From contig NZ_CYPU01000039.1 of the NCBI RefSeq assembly GCF_001458195.1, positions 744,093 through 808,092 on the forward strand: a stretch of 64,000 nt of DNA, given 5' to 3'. The stretch's first letter is position 1, and every line of letters begins with the position of its first letter. Shown here one piece after another: positions 21,356 through 30,806 of this stretch. The notes beneath the pieces were generated by a model. The model was not told the origin of the DNA. It did no database searches and worked only from the letters and a program-made list of their open reading frames with translations. The position numbers and the translations under genes were made by a program. Source of the DNA: Ruegeria atlantica (GTDB lineage Bacteria; Pseudomonadota; Alphaproteobacteria; Rhodobacterales; Rhodobacteraceae).

Positions 21356-22651
21356 ATGACCGACAGCAATATAACAGCCACTCTGACAGTCCATGGTGAA
21401 ACGTACGAGTTGCCGGTTCATTCTCCGACCGCTGGACCTGACGTCATCGACATCCGTAAACTGTACAGCGATGCCGGAGTGTTCACCTACGACCCCGGTT
21501 TTACGTCAACCGCAAGCTGCGACAGCACCATTACCTATATTGACGGCGAAAAAGGCGAGCTGCTGCACCGTGGCTATCCGATCGACCAGCTGGCCGGAAA
21601 ATCGCACTTCCTAGAAGTTTGCTATCTGCTGCTGTACGGAGAGCTGCCGCAAGCCAAAGATCTAGAGCAGTTCGAAACCACCATCACGCGCCACACCATG
21701 CTGCACGAACAGATGCAGTATTTCTATCGCGGCTTCCGTCGGGATGCGCATCCGATGGCGATTATGGTGGGTGTCGTTGGCGCAATGTCGGCGTTCTATC
21801 ACGACTCAACCGACGTATCTGATCCGCATCAGCGCGAGGTCGCTTCGCACCGTCTGATCGCCAAGATGCCGACGATCGCCGCATGGGCCTATAAGTATCA
21901 CATCGGCCAGCCTTTCGTTTATCCGCGCAATGATTTGGACTACGCGTCCAACTTCCTACGCATGTGCTTTGCCGTTCCCGCCGAAGAATATGAGGTGAAC
22001 CCGATCCTCAGCCGTGCGATGGACCGGATCCTGACTTTGCACGCGGATCACGAGCAGAATGCGTCGACCTCGACCGTGCGTCTGGCGTCATCCTCGGGCG
22101 CAAACCCGTTTGCGTGTATCGCGGCGGGTGTGGCCTGCCTTTGGGGCCCTGCCCATGGTGGCGCAAACCAGGCCTGTTTGGAGATGTTGGAAGAGATCGG
22201 TTCCGTCGATCGTATTCCGGAATACATCGACCGCGCCAAGGACAAGAACGACCCATTCCGCCTGATGGGCTTTGGCCACCGCGTCTACAAGAACTTCGAT
22301 CCGCGCGCGACTGTGATGAAGCAATCAGCCGACGAAGTGCTGGAACTGCTTGGCGTCGAGAACAATCCGAAGCTGCAGGTTGCCAAAGCACTGGAAAAGC
22401 AGGCGCTGGAAGATCCGTATTTTGCCGAGAAAAAACTGTTCCCGAACGTGGACTTCTACTCGGGCATCATCCTCGAGGCGATGGGTTTCCCCACCTCAAT
22501 GTTCACGCCGATCTTCGCGCTGTCGCGCACCGTTGGCTGGGTCAGCCAATGGAAAGAGATGATCGCAGATCCACAGAACAAAATCGGTCGTCCGCGTCAG
22601 CTGTATCTGGGCGAAACGACCCGCGATTATGTGGACATCGAAAACCGCTGA
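21356..22651 (+). CDS. gltA: Citrate synthase
   Basis: Condenses oxaloacetate and acetyl-CoA to citrate at the entry of the TCA cycle. At 431 residues it is the type II (Gram-negative, hexameric) enzyme. Catalytic regions are [38 protein letters not shown] with the substrate His, [14 protein letters not shown], and [29 protein letters not shown] with the catalytic Asp region and Arg. GAGGAAGGG precedes the ATG. A strong terminator follows. Confidence 0.97.
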   Translation: MTDSNITATLTVHGETYELPVHSPTAGPDVIDIRKLYSDAGVFTYDPGFTSTASCDSTITYIDGEKGELLHRGYPIDQLAGKSHFLEVCYLLLYGELPQAKDLEQFETTITRHTMLHEQMQYFYRGFRRDAHPMAIMVGVVGAMSAFYHDSTDVSDPHQREVASHRLIAKMPTIAAWAYKYHIGQPFVYPRNDLDYASNFLRMCFAVPAEEYEVNPILSRAMDRILTLHADHEQNASTSTVRLASSSGANPFACIAAGVACLWGPAHGGANQACLEMLEEIGSVDRIPEYIDRAKDKNDPFRLMGFGHRVYKNFDPRATVMKQSADEVLELLGVENNPKLQVAKALEKQALEDPYFAEKKLFPNVDFYSGIILEAMGFPTSMFTPIFALSRTVGWVSQWKEMIADPQNKIGRPRQLYLGETTRDYVDIENR

Positions 22652-22670
22652 TAGCCGGTTACAATTTCGA

Positions 22671-22703
22671 AACGCCCCGGAACCCTGTCCGGGGCGTTTT
22701 TTT
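22671..22703 (+). terminator. Intrinsic terminator after gltA
   Basis: A 10-bp perfect stem, AACGCCCCGG (22671-22680) and CCGGGGCGTT (22689-22698), with an 8-nt loop and a run of seven T. It ends the gltA transcript just before the opposing radical SAM gene. Confidence 0.93.
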
Positions 22704-22706
22704 GTT

Positions 22707-23771
22707 TTAGAATAATGTCAGTTGATCCCCTGCCTGCGCGGGCCTGGAAAACAGATCGCATCGGAGCGGCGGCGTTCTTGTGGCCAACCCCAAACGTTTG
22801 ACCGCGAGCTTGAAGCGCTTGGCCACCAGCCCGGCATACTCACCCTCCCCCCGCATGCGGTGCCCCCAACGCGGGTCGTAGTCACGACCGCCGTGCATTT
22901 CGCGCAGTTTGGACATGACCTTTTCAGCTCGCGCCGGCTCATGCTGATGCAGCCAGGATTGCCACAGCTCAGAGACTTCGCGCGGAAGGCGCAGCATGAT
23001 CCAGGTTGCGGAATCAGCGCCCGCGTCTCGCCCGGCTTCCAGCATGGATTCCATTTCGTGATCCGTCAGACCCGGTATCAAAGGCGATGTCATGACGCGC
23101 ACCGGCACACCTGCATCGGTCAACCGTCGGATCGTCGCCAGCCGTCTTACAGGGGATGGCGCGCGTGGTTCCATCCGTCGAGACAAGCCTGGGTCCAAAG
23201 TTGTCAACGAAATGCCGACCCGAACCAATCCAAGTTGCGCCATAGGGGTAAGGACATCCAAGTCCCGCTCGATCATCGCACCTTTGGTCACGATTGCGAC
23301 CGGGTGCTGGAACTCTTGCAAGACCTGCAGGCAAGCCCGCGTGATTTGGTGGTATTTTTCGATCGGCTGATACGGGTCGGTGTTTGTTCCCATCGCAATG
23401 GTCGCCACTTTGTACCGGGCCGAGGACAGTTCTTTCCTCAGAACCTCTGCCGCGTTTGGCCGTGCAATCAGCCGGGTTTCAAAATCCAATCCCGGCGACA
23501 ATCCCAGATAGGCATGTGTCGGGCGGGCAAAACAGTACACGCACCCATGCTCGCACCCGCGATACGGGTTAATCGAGCGGTCGAACGGCAGATCGGGCGA
23601 TCGGTTGTAGGTGACCACACTGCGCGCTAACTCTTCCCGGACCTCGGTTCTGAGCTGGGGAAGCTCCTCTTCCATCTCCCAGCCATCGTCACAGGCCTCG
23701 GTCGCAAAGCGTTCGAATCTGCCTGATTCATTGTTGGCCACGCCGCGGGCCTTTATGTTGAGTGCAGGCAT
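22707..23771 (-). CDS. PA0069-family radical SAM protein (SplB-like)
   Basis: A 354-residue radical SAM enzyme with the iron-sulfur motif CEHGCVYC (about residues 74-81) in INPYRGCEHGCVYCFARPTHAYLG. This context is typical of the PA0069 family, which is related to spore photoproduct lyase; the substrate in non-sporulating bacteria is not known to me. The rest is a TIM-barrel-like chain with NTDPYQPIEKYHQITRACL and RMEPRAPSPVRRLATIRRL. An exact SOS box lies 4 bp upstream of the start codon (23776-23790) and includes the ribosome-binding AGGA, so repression by LexA is expected. Confidence 0.87.
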   Translation of the reverse strand: MPALNIKARGVANNESGRFERFATEACDDGWEMEEELPQLRTEVREELARSVVTYNRSPDLPFDRSINPYRGCEHGCVYCFARPTHAYLGLSPGLDFETRLIARPNAAEVLRKELSSARYKVATIAMGTNTDPYQPIEKYHQITRACLQVLQEFQHPVAIVTKGAMIERDLDVLTPMAQLGLVRVGISLTTLDPGLSRRMEPRAPSPVRRLATIRRLTDAGVPVRVMTSPLIPGLTDHEMESMLEAGRDAGADSATWIMLRLPREVSELWQSWLHQHEPARAEKVMSKLREMHGGRDYDPRWGHRMRGEGEYAGLVAKRFKLAVKRLGLATRTPPLRCDLFSRPAQAGDQLTLF

Positions 23772-23775
23772 ATTT

Positions 23776-23790
23776 GTTCCTGTTATGTTC
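23776..23790 (-). promoter_or_regulatory. SOS box (LexA site) at the PA0069-family gene
   Basis: The plus strand reads GTTC-CTGTTAT-GTTC, an exact match to the alphaproteobacterial LexA consensus GTTC-N7-GTTC. It ends 4 bp before the start codon of the leftward gene and overlaps its Shine-Dalgarno. The same rule identifies the site at lexA in this window. Confidence 0.8.
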
Positions 23791-24071
23791 TCGCTCAGGA
23801 ATCAATAGACCCTGAATCGCTATGCGACAAGGAAAACTGCTCGAACCGCCCTATTCGCCCCCGATCCTGGACGCCCGGTTTTTCCCCGGTTGTGAACAGA
23901 TTGCAGGATGTTGTTGCAGATAATTCCATCGTGATCGCAAACAATTTGACGTATAGGTCGGTCCCGGAACTGCCAAGGTCGCAATCGTAACAGTCTAACT
24001 GCGACGAAATGGCCAAAACGGAAAAAATGCCACCACGGGCCGATGGCCCGCCCAGCACAGGGAAATGCCCC

Positions 24072-24770
24072 ATGTCCGATGAAGAAGACATCGTCCTGTC
24101 CGAACTCAACGACGACGAACTTGTCGAGCAGATGTTCGACGATCTTTATGACGGCCTGAAAGAAGAGATCGAAGAAGGTGTGAACATCCTGCTTGAACGC
24201 GGATGGACACCATATGACATCCTGACCAAAGCATTGGTCGGTGGCATGACCATCGTGGGCCACGATTTCCGCGACGGCATCCTGTTCGTGCCCGAGGTTT
24301 TGCTGGCGGCCAACGCGATGAAAGGTGGGATGACGATCCTCAAGCCGCTGCTGGCCGAAACCGGCGCGCCGCGGGTCGGCAAGATGGTGATCGGCACCGT
24401 CAAAGGCGACATCCATGATATCGGCAAAAATCTGGTGTCGATGATGATGGAAGGAGCCGGTTTTGAGGTCGTGGATATTGGCATCAACAACCCGGTCGAA
24501 AACTATCTGGAAGCACTGGATTCCGAACAGCCAGACATTCTGGGCATGTCGGCCCTGCTGACCACAACGATGCCCTACATGAAAGTGGTCATCGACACGC
24601 TGATCGAACAGGGACGGCGTGAAGATTACATCGTACTGGTTGGCGGTGCCCCTCTGAACGAGGAATTCGGCAAGGCCATCGGCGCAGACGCCTATTGCCG
24701 TGACGCCGCTGTGGCGGTGGAAACGGCCAAAGACTTTGTTTCGCGCAAGCACAACCAGCTTGCCGGCTGA
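24072..24770 (+). CDS. Corrinoid (B12-binding) protein, methionine synthase/methyltransferase type
   Basis: A 232-residue stand-alone cobalamin carrier: residues about 15-95 are the four-helix cap (B12-binding 2) and 98-225 the Rossmann cobalamin domain. The lower-ligand motif is KGDIHDIGKN with His115, followed by GMSALLTTTMPYMK and VLVGGAPLNEEFG. Such proteins carry a methyl group between separate methyltransferase subunits. In Roseobacters a split methionine synthase using a stand-alone B12 subunit is known, so this is a reasonable role, but methylamine or betaine demethylation cannot be excluded. The start at 24072 is used; the frame opens 63 bp earlier. It is monocistronic with a strong terminator. 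Confidence 0.88.
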   Translation: MSDEEDIVLSELNDDELVEQMFDDLYDGLKEEIEEGVNILLERGWTPYDILTKALVGGMTIVGHDFRDGILFVPEVLLAANAMKGGMTILKPLLAETGAPRVGKMVIGTVKGDIHDIGKNLVSMMMEGAGFEVVDIGINNPVENYLEALDSEQPDILGMSALLTTTMPYMKVVIDTLIEQGRREDYIVLVGGAPLNEEFGKAIGADAYCRDAAVAVETAKDFVSRKHNQLAG

Positions 24771-24795
24771 TCCTGCTCACAGGGAAATGATCAAG

Positions 24796-24821
24796 GCCGC
24801 CCTTTAAAGGGCGGCTTTTTT
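24796..24821 (+). terminator. Intrinsic terminator after the corrinoid protein gene
   Basis: A perfect 10-bp inverted repeat, GCCGCCCTTT and AAAGGGCGGC (24796-24815), followed by six T. It separates the corrinoid gene from the Hint-domain gene. Confidence 0.9.
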
Positions 24822-24922
24822 GGTTTTTAGGCTTGCTACTCATGGAAATTTGGACAAATTAAACCTGTAGTTAAGGCCCAGTTTGTTACGCGGGTTTGGT
24901 TAAAGAGTTTTTGGGTTACGGA

Positions 24923-25957
24923 ATGCCGACGACATTCAATGCTATTTTTCTTGGTAATCTTGCAATCATCGACCCGACTGAGGGTAACAACACCGCTGAA
25001 AACGCGGGCGCTTTGGTTGGACAAACTTTTGGTGGTCCGGGTGATCCATTACTTGACGACGCTGTCGTTTGGACACCGGTAGGAAACCCTGGTGGAACCT
25101 ACGAAAACAACGCCAACTCTGACGTGGATTTTTTTGCAATTGATGGCGCGGCGACCACTTTCGATGCAGCTGTCGCCTACAATGCGACAATTACGTATGT
25201 CGACGGCACAACGGCAGACATAACGGCAGTCATCGCGCAAGACACGCTCGGGAACACTTTTCTGGTTCCAGAATTCTCAGCCAACAGCGATCAGGCCGCA
25301 TTGGAATTTGCGGGAATCAGGTCACTAACGCTCAATAGTATAAACACCGCCACAACTACGGGTTTGAATGCTGACCGTGAATCCTGGGACATCGCCAGAT
25401 GTTTCGCAACCGGCACTCTGATCAAAACGGAACGTGGTTTGGTCGAGGTCGAGAATTTGCGCGTGGGTGACAAAATTCCGACGCTGGATCATGGGTTGCA
25501 AACACTGCGTTGGATTGGCTCTCAGACCGCGCGTGCCGCAGGCGTGTTCACGCCTGTGCTGATCAGGGCGGGTGCGTTTGGCAATGATCGCGATCTCTTG
25601 GTCTCGCAACAGCACAGGATGCTGATCAGCGACTGGCGGGTCGAGCTGCATACGGGCCACGCTGAGGCGCTGGTGCCTGCCAAGCATTTGGTGAATGGCC
25701 GCGATATCGTGATGAAGCCCGGCGGTCTTGTGACCTATTATCACCTAATGTTCGATCAGCACGAACTGATCTGGGGCGAAGGGTGCCTGAGCGAGAGCTT
25801 TCACCCCGGAATCCAGGCGTGGAACAGTTTTGAGCATGAAACACGGCAAGAGATCCTGTCGCTGTTTCCGGAACTGGCCAGTCACGGGATCACCGCCTAT
25901 GGTCCCCCTGCCCGCCCATCGCTTCAGTCTTTTGAAACGCGTGCGTCGGTGGCCTGA
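24923..25957 (+). CDS. Hint-domain protein (Hint_2 type)
   Basis: A 344-residue protein with two parts. Residues 1-155 are Gly/Asn/Thr/Asp-rich beta-like sequence without cysteine and look like an extracellular module. From Cys160 (ARCFATGTLIKTERGLVEVENLRVGDKI) a Hint_2 domain runs to about 300, with LVSQQHRMLI holding the block-B-like His. Hint domains in hedgehog and inteins cut the chain before the Cys; in Roseobacters Hint_2 proteins are common but their role is not established. There is no signal peptide, so if exported it would use a type I-like route. The start is uncertain: ATG at 24923 has a weak ribosome site, and a TTG at 24896 is also open. Confidence 0.8.
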   Translation: MPTTFNAIFLGNLAIIDPTEGNNTAENAGALVGQTFGGPGDPLLDDAVVWTPVGNPGGTYENNANSDVDFFAIDGAATTFDAAVAYNATITYVDGTTADITAVIAQDTLGNTFLVPEFSANSDQAALEFAGIRSLTLNSINTATTTGLNADRESWDIARCFATGTLIKTERGLVEVENLRVGDKIPTLDHGLQTLRWIGSQTARAAGVFTPVLIRAGAFGNDRDLLVSQQHRMLISDWRVELHTGHAEALVPAKHLVNGRDIVMKPGGLVTYYHLMFDQHELIWGEGCLSESFHPGIQAWNSFEHETRQEILSLFPELASHGITAYGPPARPSLQSFETRASVA

Positions 25958-26032
25958 CACGGGATGTCGGAAGCGGGCTTGCCTTGATCCGGCATTCATT
26001 CTTTGATGCTGCAATCCTTCAGGGAATTGACG

Positions 26033-26701
26033 ATGCAGCAGAACACCACACCGGATGACGCAAGCCTGACGACAAAAGGCTATACCGAAGACACTCGGCA
26101 AGGCGGCATACTGCTATTGGCATGCGGTGCGCTGGCGCGCGAAATCCTGCATCTGAAAAAGCGCAACGGCTGGGATCATATGACCCTGACTTGCCTGCCC
26201 GCCATACTGCACGTCCACCCCGAACGGATTACGCAGGCTGTCGAAGAAGCTGTTGCCAAGCATCGCGGTAACTTTGATCAGATCTTCGTCGTCTATGCCG
26301 ACTGTGGCACCGGAGGGTTGTTGCAGAAGGCTTGCGAAGAGATGGGCATTGAGATGATCAAGGGCCCGCACTGCTATTCCTTTTTCGAAGGAAATCAAGC
26401 CTTTGAAGACCATGGCGATGATGAAACGACGGCCTTTTATCTAACGGATTTTTTGGCCCGTCAGTTTGACGCCTTTGTGTGGAAGCCGCTGGGTCTGGAC
26501 CGCCACCCCCAGCTGCGGGACATGTATTTCGGGAACTATACCAAGCTTGTCTATCAAGCCCAAACAGACGACCCGGACCTGACGGCCCGCGCACAGGAAT
26601 GCGCCGAACGCATGGGCTTGACGTTTGAACGACGCTTCACCGGCTATGGCGATCTTGAAACAACTCTGACCGAGTGGGCCACCCGCAAGCCGACGGCCTG
26701 A
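26033..26701 (+). CDS. DUF1638 domain protein
   Basis: A 222-residue soluble protein with a DUF1638 domain: ILLLACGALAREILHLKKRNGWDHMTLTCLPAILHVHPERI, FVVYADCGTGGLLQKACEEMGIEMIKGPHCYSFF and VWKPLGLDRHPQLRDMYFGNYTKLVYQAQTDD. DUF1638 proteins often occur beside corrinoid methyltransferase genes, and one lies 1.3 kb upstream here, so a part in methyl transfer or cofactor reactivation is a plausible inference. AGGGA stands 8 bases before the ATG at 26033. It is convergent with sufE. Confidence 0.85.
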   Translation: MQQNTTPDDASLTTKGYTEDTRQGGILLLACGALAREILHLKKRNGWDHMTLTCLPAILHVHPERITQAVEEAVAKHRGNFDQIFVVYADCGTGGLLQKACEEMGIEMIKGPHCYSFFEGNQAFEDHGDDETTAFYLTDFLARQFDAFVWKPLGLDRHPQLRDMYFGNYTKLVYQAQTDDPDLTARAQECAERMGLTFERRFTGYGDLETTLTEWATRKPTA

Positions 26702-26704
26702 ACG

Positions 26705-27115
26705 TCAGGCGTTCTCTTGCGCGACTTCGCGGATACGCTCAATCATTGACCGCAAACCATTTGACCGCTGTGCGGACAGGTGATCATTCAGGCCAAGGCG
26801 CGCCAACTCACCGCCCGCGTCGACCTTTGGGACTTCGCCAACAGGCAAGCCATTATACAAAGACCGAAGCACCGCAATCAGCCCGCGCACGATCAGCGCG
26901 TCGCTGTCGCCGTCGAACCGGAAAACACCGCCGTCGATTACGGGATGTAACCACACCTGACTGGCGCAGCCATGCACCTTGGTGGCCGGCACTTTGAGCG
27001 CGTCATCCAGCGGCTCCATCGCCTTGCCCTGATCGATGACGTGGCGATACCGGTCTTCCCAGTCATCCAGAAACTCAAAATCCTCGACGATTTCCTCAAA
27101 GGCGGGCGTTGCCAT
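26705..27115 (-). CDS. sufE: SufE family sulfur acceptor
   Basis: Accepts persulfide sulfur from a cysteine desulfurase (SufS/CsdA) and passes it to Fe-S cluster assembly. It has 136 residues, with the active-site Cys in KVHGCASQVWLHP (about Cys50), and the family stretches FEFLDDWEDRYRHVIDQGKAM and LARLGLNDHLSAQRSNGLRSMIERI. The start at 27115 gives the family N-terminus; the longer open frame reaches back under the neighbouring lipoprotein gene and is rejected. No suf operon is adjacent. Confidence 0.92.
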   Translation of the reverse strand: MATPAFEEIVEDFEFLDDWEDRYRHVIDQGKAMEPLDDALKVPATKVHGCASQVWLHPVIDGGVFRFDGDSDALIVRGLIAVLRSLYNGLPVGEVPKVDAGGELARLGLNDHLSAQRSNGLRSMIERIREVAQENA

Positions 27116-27254
27116 TTCGCAGCGGTCCTTTTTGTTGCGATCACATTTGTGACCTATGCCTCTGTTGAGCACCTGTCCAGCCCCGGTGTGGGTTTTCAAT
27201 CTTTGGAATTTACGATAACCCATTGCTGAAAATACTTCTCTGGGCTTTGGGACC

Positions 27255-27779
27255 ATGAAAAAATCAACACCTCTTCTATTGGTCGGCACTCTGGCACTGG
27301 CCGCCTGCAGCGGCTGGAGCGAGTCGCGCGTGAACCCGACCAATTGGTTCGGGTCCAGTACACCTGCCCCTACTGAAGTATCCGTAAACGAAGCCGATGC
27401 TCTGGTGCCCGAAGGGCGTGACGGCCCGGGCCTGTTTTCGCGACCTGAAAAGGAAGTGATCGGCTTTGCCATAACCAAGGTAGATGAGCTACGCATCGAC
27501 CCCACACCAACTGGGGCAATCATCTATGTCAAAGGTACGGCCTCAAGACAGGGGGCTTACAATGCGCGCCTTGTACGCGTGGAAAGCGAAGAGAACGAAA
27601 AGAACGGCATTCTGGAATACACGTTCGAAGTCAGCTATCCAAGCTACGCGACCAATCTGGGCTCCGAAAGATCGCGTGAGGTCAATGATGCCACTACGGT
27701 TGGCCGGGCCGAGCTGCGAAACATCCGTCTGGTTCGCGTTCGCGGCGAACAGAATACATTGGAATCCCGGCGGCGTTAA
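27255..27779 (+). CDS. Predicted lipoprotein of unknown function
   Basis: A 174-residue protein with a clear lipoprotein signal: KKSTPLLLVGTLALAACSGW, lipobox LAAC with Cys18. The residue after Cys is Ser, compatible with outer-membrane sorting. The mature part has a low-complexity stretch (about 30-60) and a compact beta-rich region (GFAITKVDELRIDPTPTGAIIYVKGTASRQG...). No family was identified. It is divergent from sufE and convergent with rnd, with 6 bp between stops. Confidence 0.8.
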   Translation: MKKSTPLLLVGTLALAACSGWSESRVNPTNWFGSSTPAPTEVSVNEADALVPEGRDGPGLFSRPEKEVIGFAITKVDELRIDPTPTGAIIYVKGTASRQGAYNARLVRVESEENEKNGILEYTFEVSYPSYATNLGSERSREVNDATTVGRAELRNIRLVRVRGEQNTLESRRR

Positions 27780-27785
27780 CGGTCG

Positions 27786-28943
27786 CTAAAGCGACACGAC
27801 TTGTACGGATTGCCCCTTGGCGGCCAAAGCGATCTTGCCGTCACACAGTTTCAGGGCATCCTCGCCAAACACCTCAAATCGCCAGCCTGACATTGACGGC
27901 AGCTTGCGCTCGCCCGCAGCCAATTGGTCCAGTTCGGAACTTGTTGCGATCAGCTTGGCCGCCACGCCCGAGCTTTCGGTTTTGGACTTGAGCAACACGC
28001 GCAACAGATCGGCAAGCGCCGGGTTGATCTTTAGCTTGTCACGGCTGTTATCGACGCGCGGCATTTGATCGGCAGGGCAATTTACCCCGCGTTTTACCGC
28101 CGCCAGAATACCATCGGCAATCGCGCCTTTGCGTGCCTCGCGCAGCAGCAAACGCGAACCGCCGAGATCCGATGGCGTTTTCGGCTTGGTTGAAGCAAGC
28201 TCGATCAGGGCGTCATCCTTGAACACACGGCTGCGCGGAACGTTGTTCTCTTGCGCATAGGCTTCGCGAAACTGCGCCAATTCGCGCACGACGGCCAGGA
28301 ACTTGGCCGAATTCGTCCGGGTTTTTACCCGCCTCCATGCATCTTCGGGACGGATATCGTAGGTTCCGGGCTGCGTCAGGGTGCGCAACTCTTCGGATAC
28401 CCAATGGCTGCGCTGCGACTTGTTCAACTGGGACGCCAGATATTCGTAGATCTGCCGCAAATGCGTGACATCTGCCAAGGCATAGGTCTTTTGCGCATCT
28501 GTCAGCGGCCGACGTGACCAGTCGGTAAAGCGCGAGGTTTTGTCGACGCCTTCCTTGCAGATTTTGCGCACCAAGGTCTCGTATCCCACCTGCTCGCCAA
28601 AGCCACAGACCATCGCGGCGACCTGAGTGTCGAACAGAGGTTGCGGGAACACGAACGCCTCGACCCAGAAAATCTCAAGATCCTGACGCGCGGCGTGAAA
28701 CACTTTGACCACGCTTTCATCGCGAAACAGCTCATATAGCGGGTCAAGAGACAGGCCATCGGCCAATGGGTCCACCAGAACGGCACTGCCTTCATCATCA
28801 GATGGAACCGCAAGCTGCACCAAACAGAGTTTTGAATAATAAGTCCGTTCGCGCAGAAACTCGGTATCTACGGTGACATAGTCATATTCCGCCGCGGCCT
28901 TGCAGAAATCGGCCAGCTCTTGCGTCGTCGTCAGGGTTTTCAT
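27786..28943 (-). CDS. rnd: Ribonuclease D
   Basis: A 3'-5' exoribonuclease that trims tRNA and other stable RNA precursors. The 385 residues contain the DEDD exonuclease domain (VTVDTEFLRERTYYSKLCLVQLA with Asp and Glu, KVFHAARQDLEIF with Asp, and a C-terminal Exo III motif YALADVTHLRQIYEYL), followed by an HRDC domain from about residue 210. It reads leftward and ends close to the lipoprotein gene. Confidence 0.93.
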   Translation of the reverse strand: MKTLTTTQELADFCKAAAEYDYVTVDTEFLRERTYYSKLCLVQLAVPSDDEGSAVLVDPLADGLSLDPLYELFRDESVVKVFHAARQDLEIFWVEAFVFPQPLFDTQVAAMVCGFGEQVGYETLVRKICKEGVDKTSRFTDWSRRPLTDAQKTYALADVTHLRQIYEYLASQLNKSQRSHWVSEELRTLTQPGTYDIRPEDAWRRVKTRTNSAKFLAVVRELAQFREAYAQENNVPRSRVFKDDALIELASTKPKTPSDLGGSRLLLREARKGAIADGILAAVKRGVNCPADQMPRVDNSRDKLKINPALADLLRVLLKSKTESSGVAAKLIATSSELDQLAAGERKLPSMSGWRFEVFGEDALKLCDGKIALAAKGQSVQVVSL

Positions 28944-29059
28944 GCGCGGTGCTGTTCTTGCTCTTGTTCTGTGCGGCCGATTATCAGTTTCATTCCGTAC
29001 CCAGCCGTATTGCGGACCATAGGATGAATTTGACGCGGGTGTAAATCATCCTGAGACGT

Positions 29060-29656
29060 TCAGGGCAGCAACACCGGAGTCCGATCCCCACTGGCGTAAC
29101 GGCGCAACACTGTAGGGTAGAGTTTGTGTTCCCACACCAGCACCCGGGCGGCCAATCCCTCGGGCGTATCACGCGGTTCAATATTCACCCGCGCCTGCCC
29201 AAGGATCGGTCCGTCATCCAAAGCTGCGGTGACTTCGTGGACCGAACATCCATGTTCGGCATCCCCGGCTTCAATAGCGCGCGCGTGGGTATTGAGACCC
29301 TTGTATTTCGGCAGAAGCGAAGGGTGGATATTCAGCATCCGCCCCTGAAAGCGCGAAACGAAATCACCGGTCAGAACGCGCATGAACCCTGCAAGGCAAA
29401 CGATATCGGGTTGCGCCTCTTCCAGCGGTTTCAGCAACTCGGCCTCAAACGCGGCGCGGTCACCCTTAAACGGTCTGTGATCCACCGACGCGGTTGGAAT
29501 GCCACGCTCTGCCGCCTTTGTCAGCCCACCCGCGTTCGCATCATTGGACAGAACAAGACAAGGCCGCGCAGGGTGATCGCCGGTCATGCTGTCGACCAGC
29601 GACACCATGTTCGACCCCCCACCAGAGATCAGAATTGCGACGCGCTTGTGGCTCAC
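29060..29656 (-). CDS. purN: Phosphoribosylglycinamide formyltransferase (GART)
   Basis: Adds a formyl group from 10-formyl-THF to glycinamide ribonucleotide, the third purine step. It has 198 residues, with N-terminal [19 protein letters not shown] and catalytic Asn, His and Asp in [36 protein letters not shown]...LDDGPIL. The start is GTG at 29656, overlapping the purM stop as GTGA, so translation is probably coupled to purM. Confidence 0.95.
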   Translation of the reverse strand: MSHKRVAILISGGGSNMVSLVDSMTGDHPARPCLVLSNDANAGGLTKAAERGIPTASVDHRPFKGDRAAFEAELLKPLEEAQPDIVCLAGFMRVLTGDFVSRFQGRMLNIHPSLLPKYKGLNTHARAIEAGDAEHGCSVHEVTAALDDGPILGQARVNIEPRDTPEGLAARVLVWEHKLYPTVLRRYASGDRTPVLLP

Positions 29657-30699
29657 AACAGGGTGCCCGAATAGGCCATGCCCGCTGTCCCGGTCACAGT
29701 GCCGATCCGCGCAACCGTTTCGCCCGCGTCGGCCAGCAACATCGCCTGATCATCCGCGCGATCCGCGTCACACGCGACGATCATGCCAATGCCGCAATTG
29801 AAGGTCTTCAACAACTCGGCCTCGACGATTCCACCGGTATCCGCCATCCAGCGGAATACAGGCGGCAAGTCCCATGCATTCAGGTCAATCTCGGCGCCCA
29901 GCCCCTCGGGCAACACGCGCGGCAGGTTTTCGGTCAGGCCACCGCCAGTGATATGAGCCAATGCATGAACGCCCCCTGCCCGGATCGCCTGCAACGCAGG
30001 TTTCACATACAGACGCGTTGGGGTCAGCAGCGCCTCACCCAGAGAACCGTCGCTGAACGGGGATGCTGCATCCCAGTCCAGGCCCGAAATTTCGACAAGT
30101 TTCCGAACCAGCGAGTAGCCGTTGGAATGCACACCGTTCGACGCCAGCCCCAAAAGCACGTCGCCGTCTTGAACGCCGGCCGGCAGATGCACACCACGCT
30201 CCATCGCGCCGACCGAGAACCCGGCCAGATCGAAATCACCATCCGGGTACATGCCGGGCATTTCCGCAGTTTCACCGCCGATCAAAGCGCATCCGGATTG
30301 GACACAGCCTTCAGCAATGCCTTCGATGATCCGCGCGGCCGTGTCGGTATCCAGCTTGCCGGTTGCAAAATAATCCAGGAAAAACAGCGGCTCAGCACCC
30401 TGACAGATCAGATCGTTGACGCACATGGCCACAAGGTCGATGCCCACGCCGTCGACAACACCGGTATCAATGGCAATGCGCAGCTTAGTACCCACCCCAT
30501 CGGTGGCCCCAACCAGAATCGGGTCCTGGTACCCGGCGGCTTTCAGGTCGAACAGTGCGCCAAAGCCGCCCAGCCCGCTCATCACACCCGAGCGGTTGGT
30601 GCGTTTTGCGGCCGGCTTGATCCGGTCGACTAGGGCATTCCCCGCATCAATATCAACGCCTGCATCGGCATAGGTGATTCCGTTCTTGCCCGTGGTCAT
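29653..30699 (-). CDS. purM: Phosphoribosylformylglycinamidine cyclo-ligase
   Basis: AIR synthetase, the fifth step of purine synthesis. It has 348 residues with [79 protein letters not shown] and [20 protein letters not shown]. The start at 30699 ([14 protein letters not shown]) is chosen; the frame upstream to 30795 runs towards the divergent tRNA and is not family sequence. It is the first gene of purM-purN. Confidence 0.96.
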   Translation of the reverse strand: MTTGKNGITYADAGVDIDAGNALVDRIKPAAKRTNRSGVMSGLGGFGALFDLKAAGYQDPILVGATDGVGTKLRIAIDTGVVDGVGIDLVAMCVNDLICQGAEPLFFLDYFATGKLDTDTAARIIEGIAEGCVQSGCALIGGETAEMPGMYPDGDFDLAGFSVGAMERGVHLPAGVQDGDVLLGLASNGVHSNGYSLVRKLVEISGLDWDAASPFSDGSLGEALLTPTRLYVKPALQAIRAGGVHALAHITGGGLTENLPRVLPEGLGAEIDLNAWDLPPVFRWMADTGGIVEAELLKTFNCGIGMIVACDADRADDQAMLLADAGETVARIGTVTGTAGMAYSGTLL

Positions 30700-30806
30700 G
30701 GCCAGCCCCTTATGAATGGTTCCCGCGCGGGTTATTCGATTGTGCGACTTGTTGCAACGGTCAGGCTTGACGCGGCTGTTCACCATGGTACTCAAAGCGC
30801 TCAGGC

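Noticed and set aside
24850..24880. CtrA-like TTAA...TTAA site before the Hint gene
   Set aside because: The spacing is 8 bp rather than the 7 required for CtrA.
28954..28969. Possible SOS box upstream of rnd
   Set aside because: The two GTTC half-sites are 8 bp apart, not the required 7.
29494..30633. 379-residue open frame opposite purM-purN
   Set aside because: Shadow of two conserved purine genes, with no ribosome site or recognisable domain.
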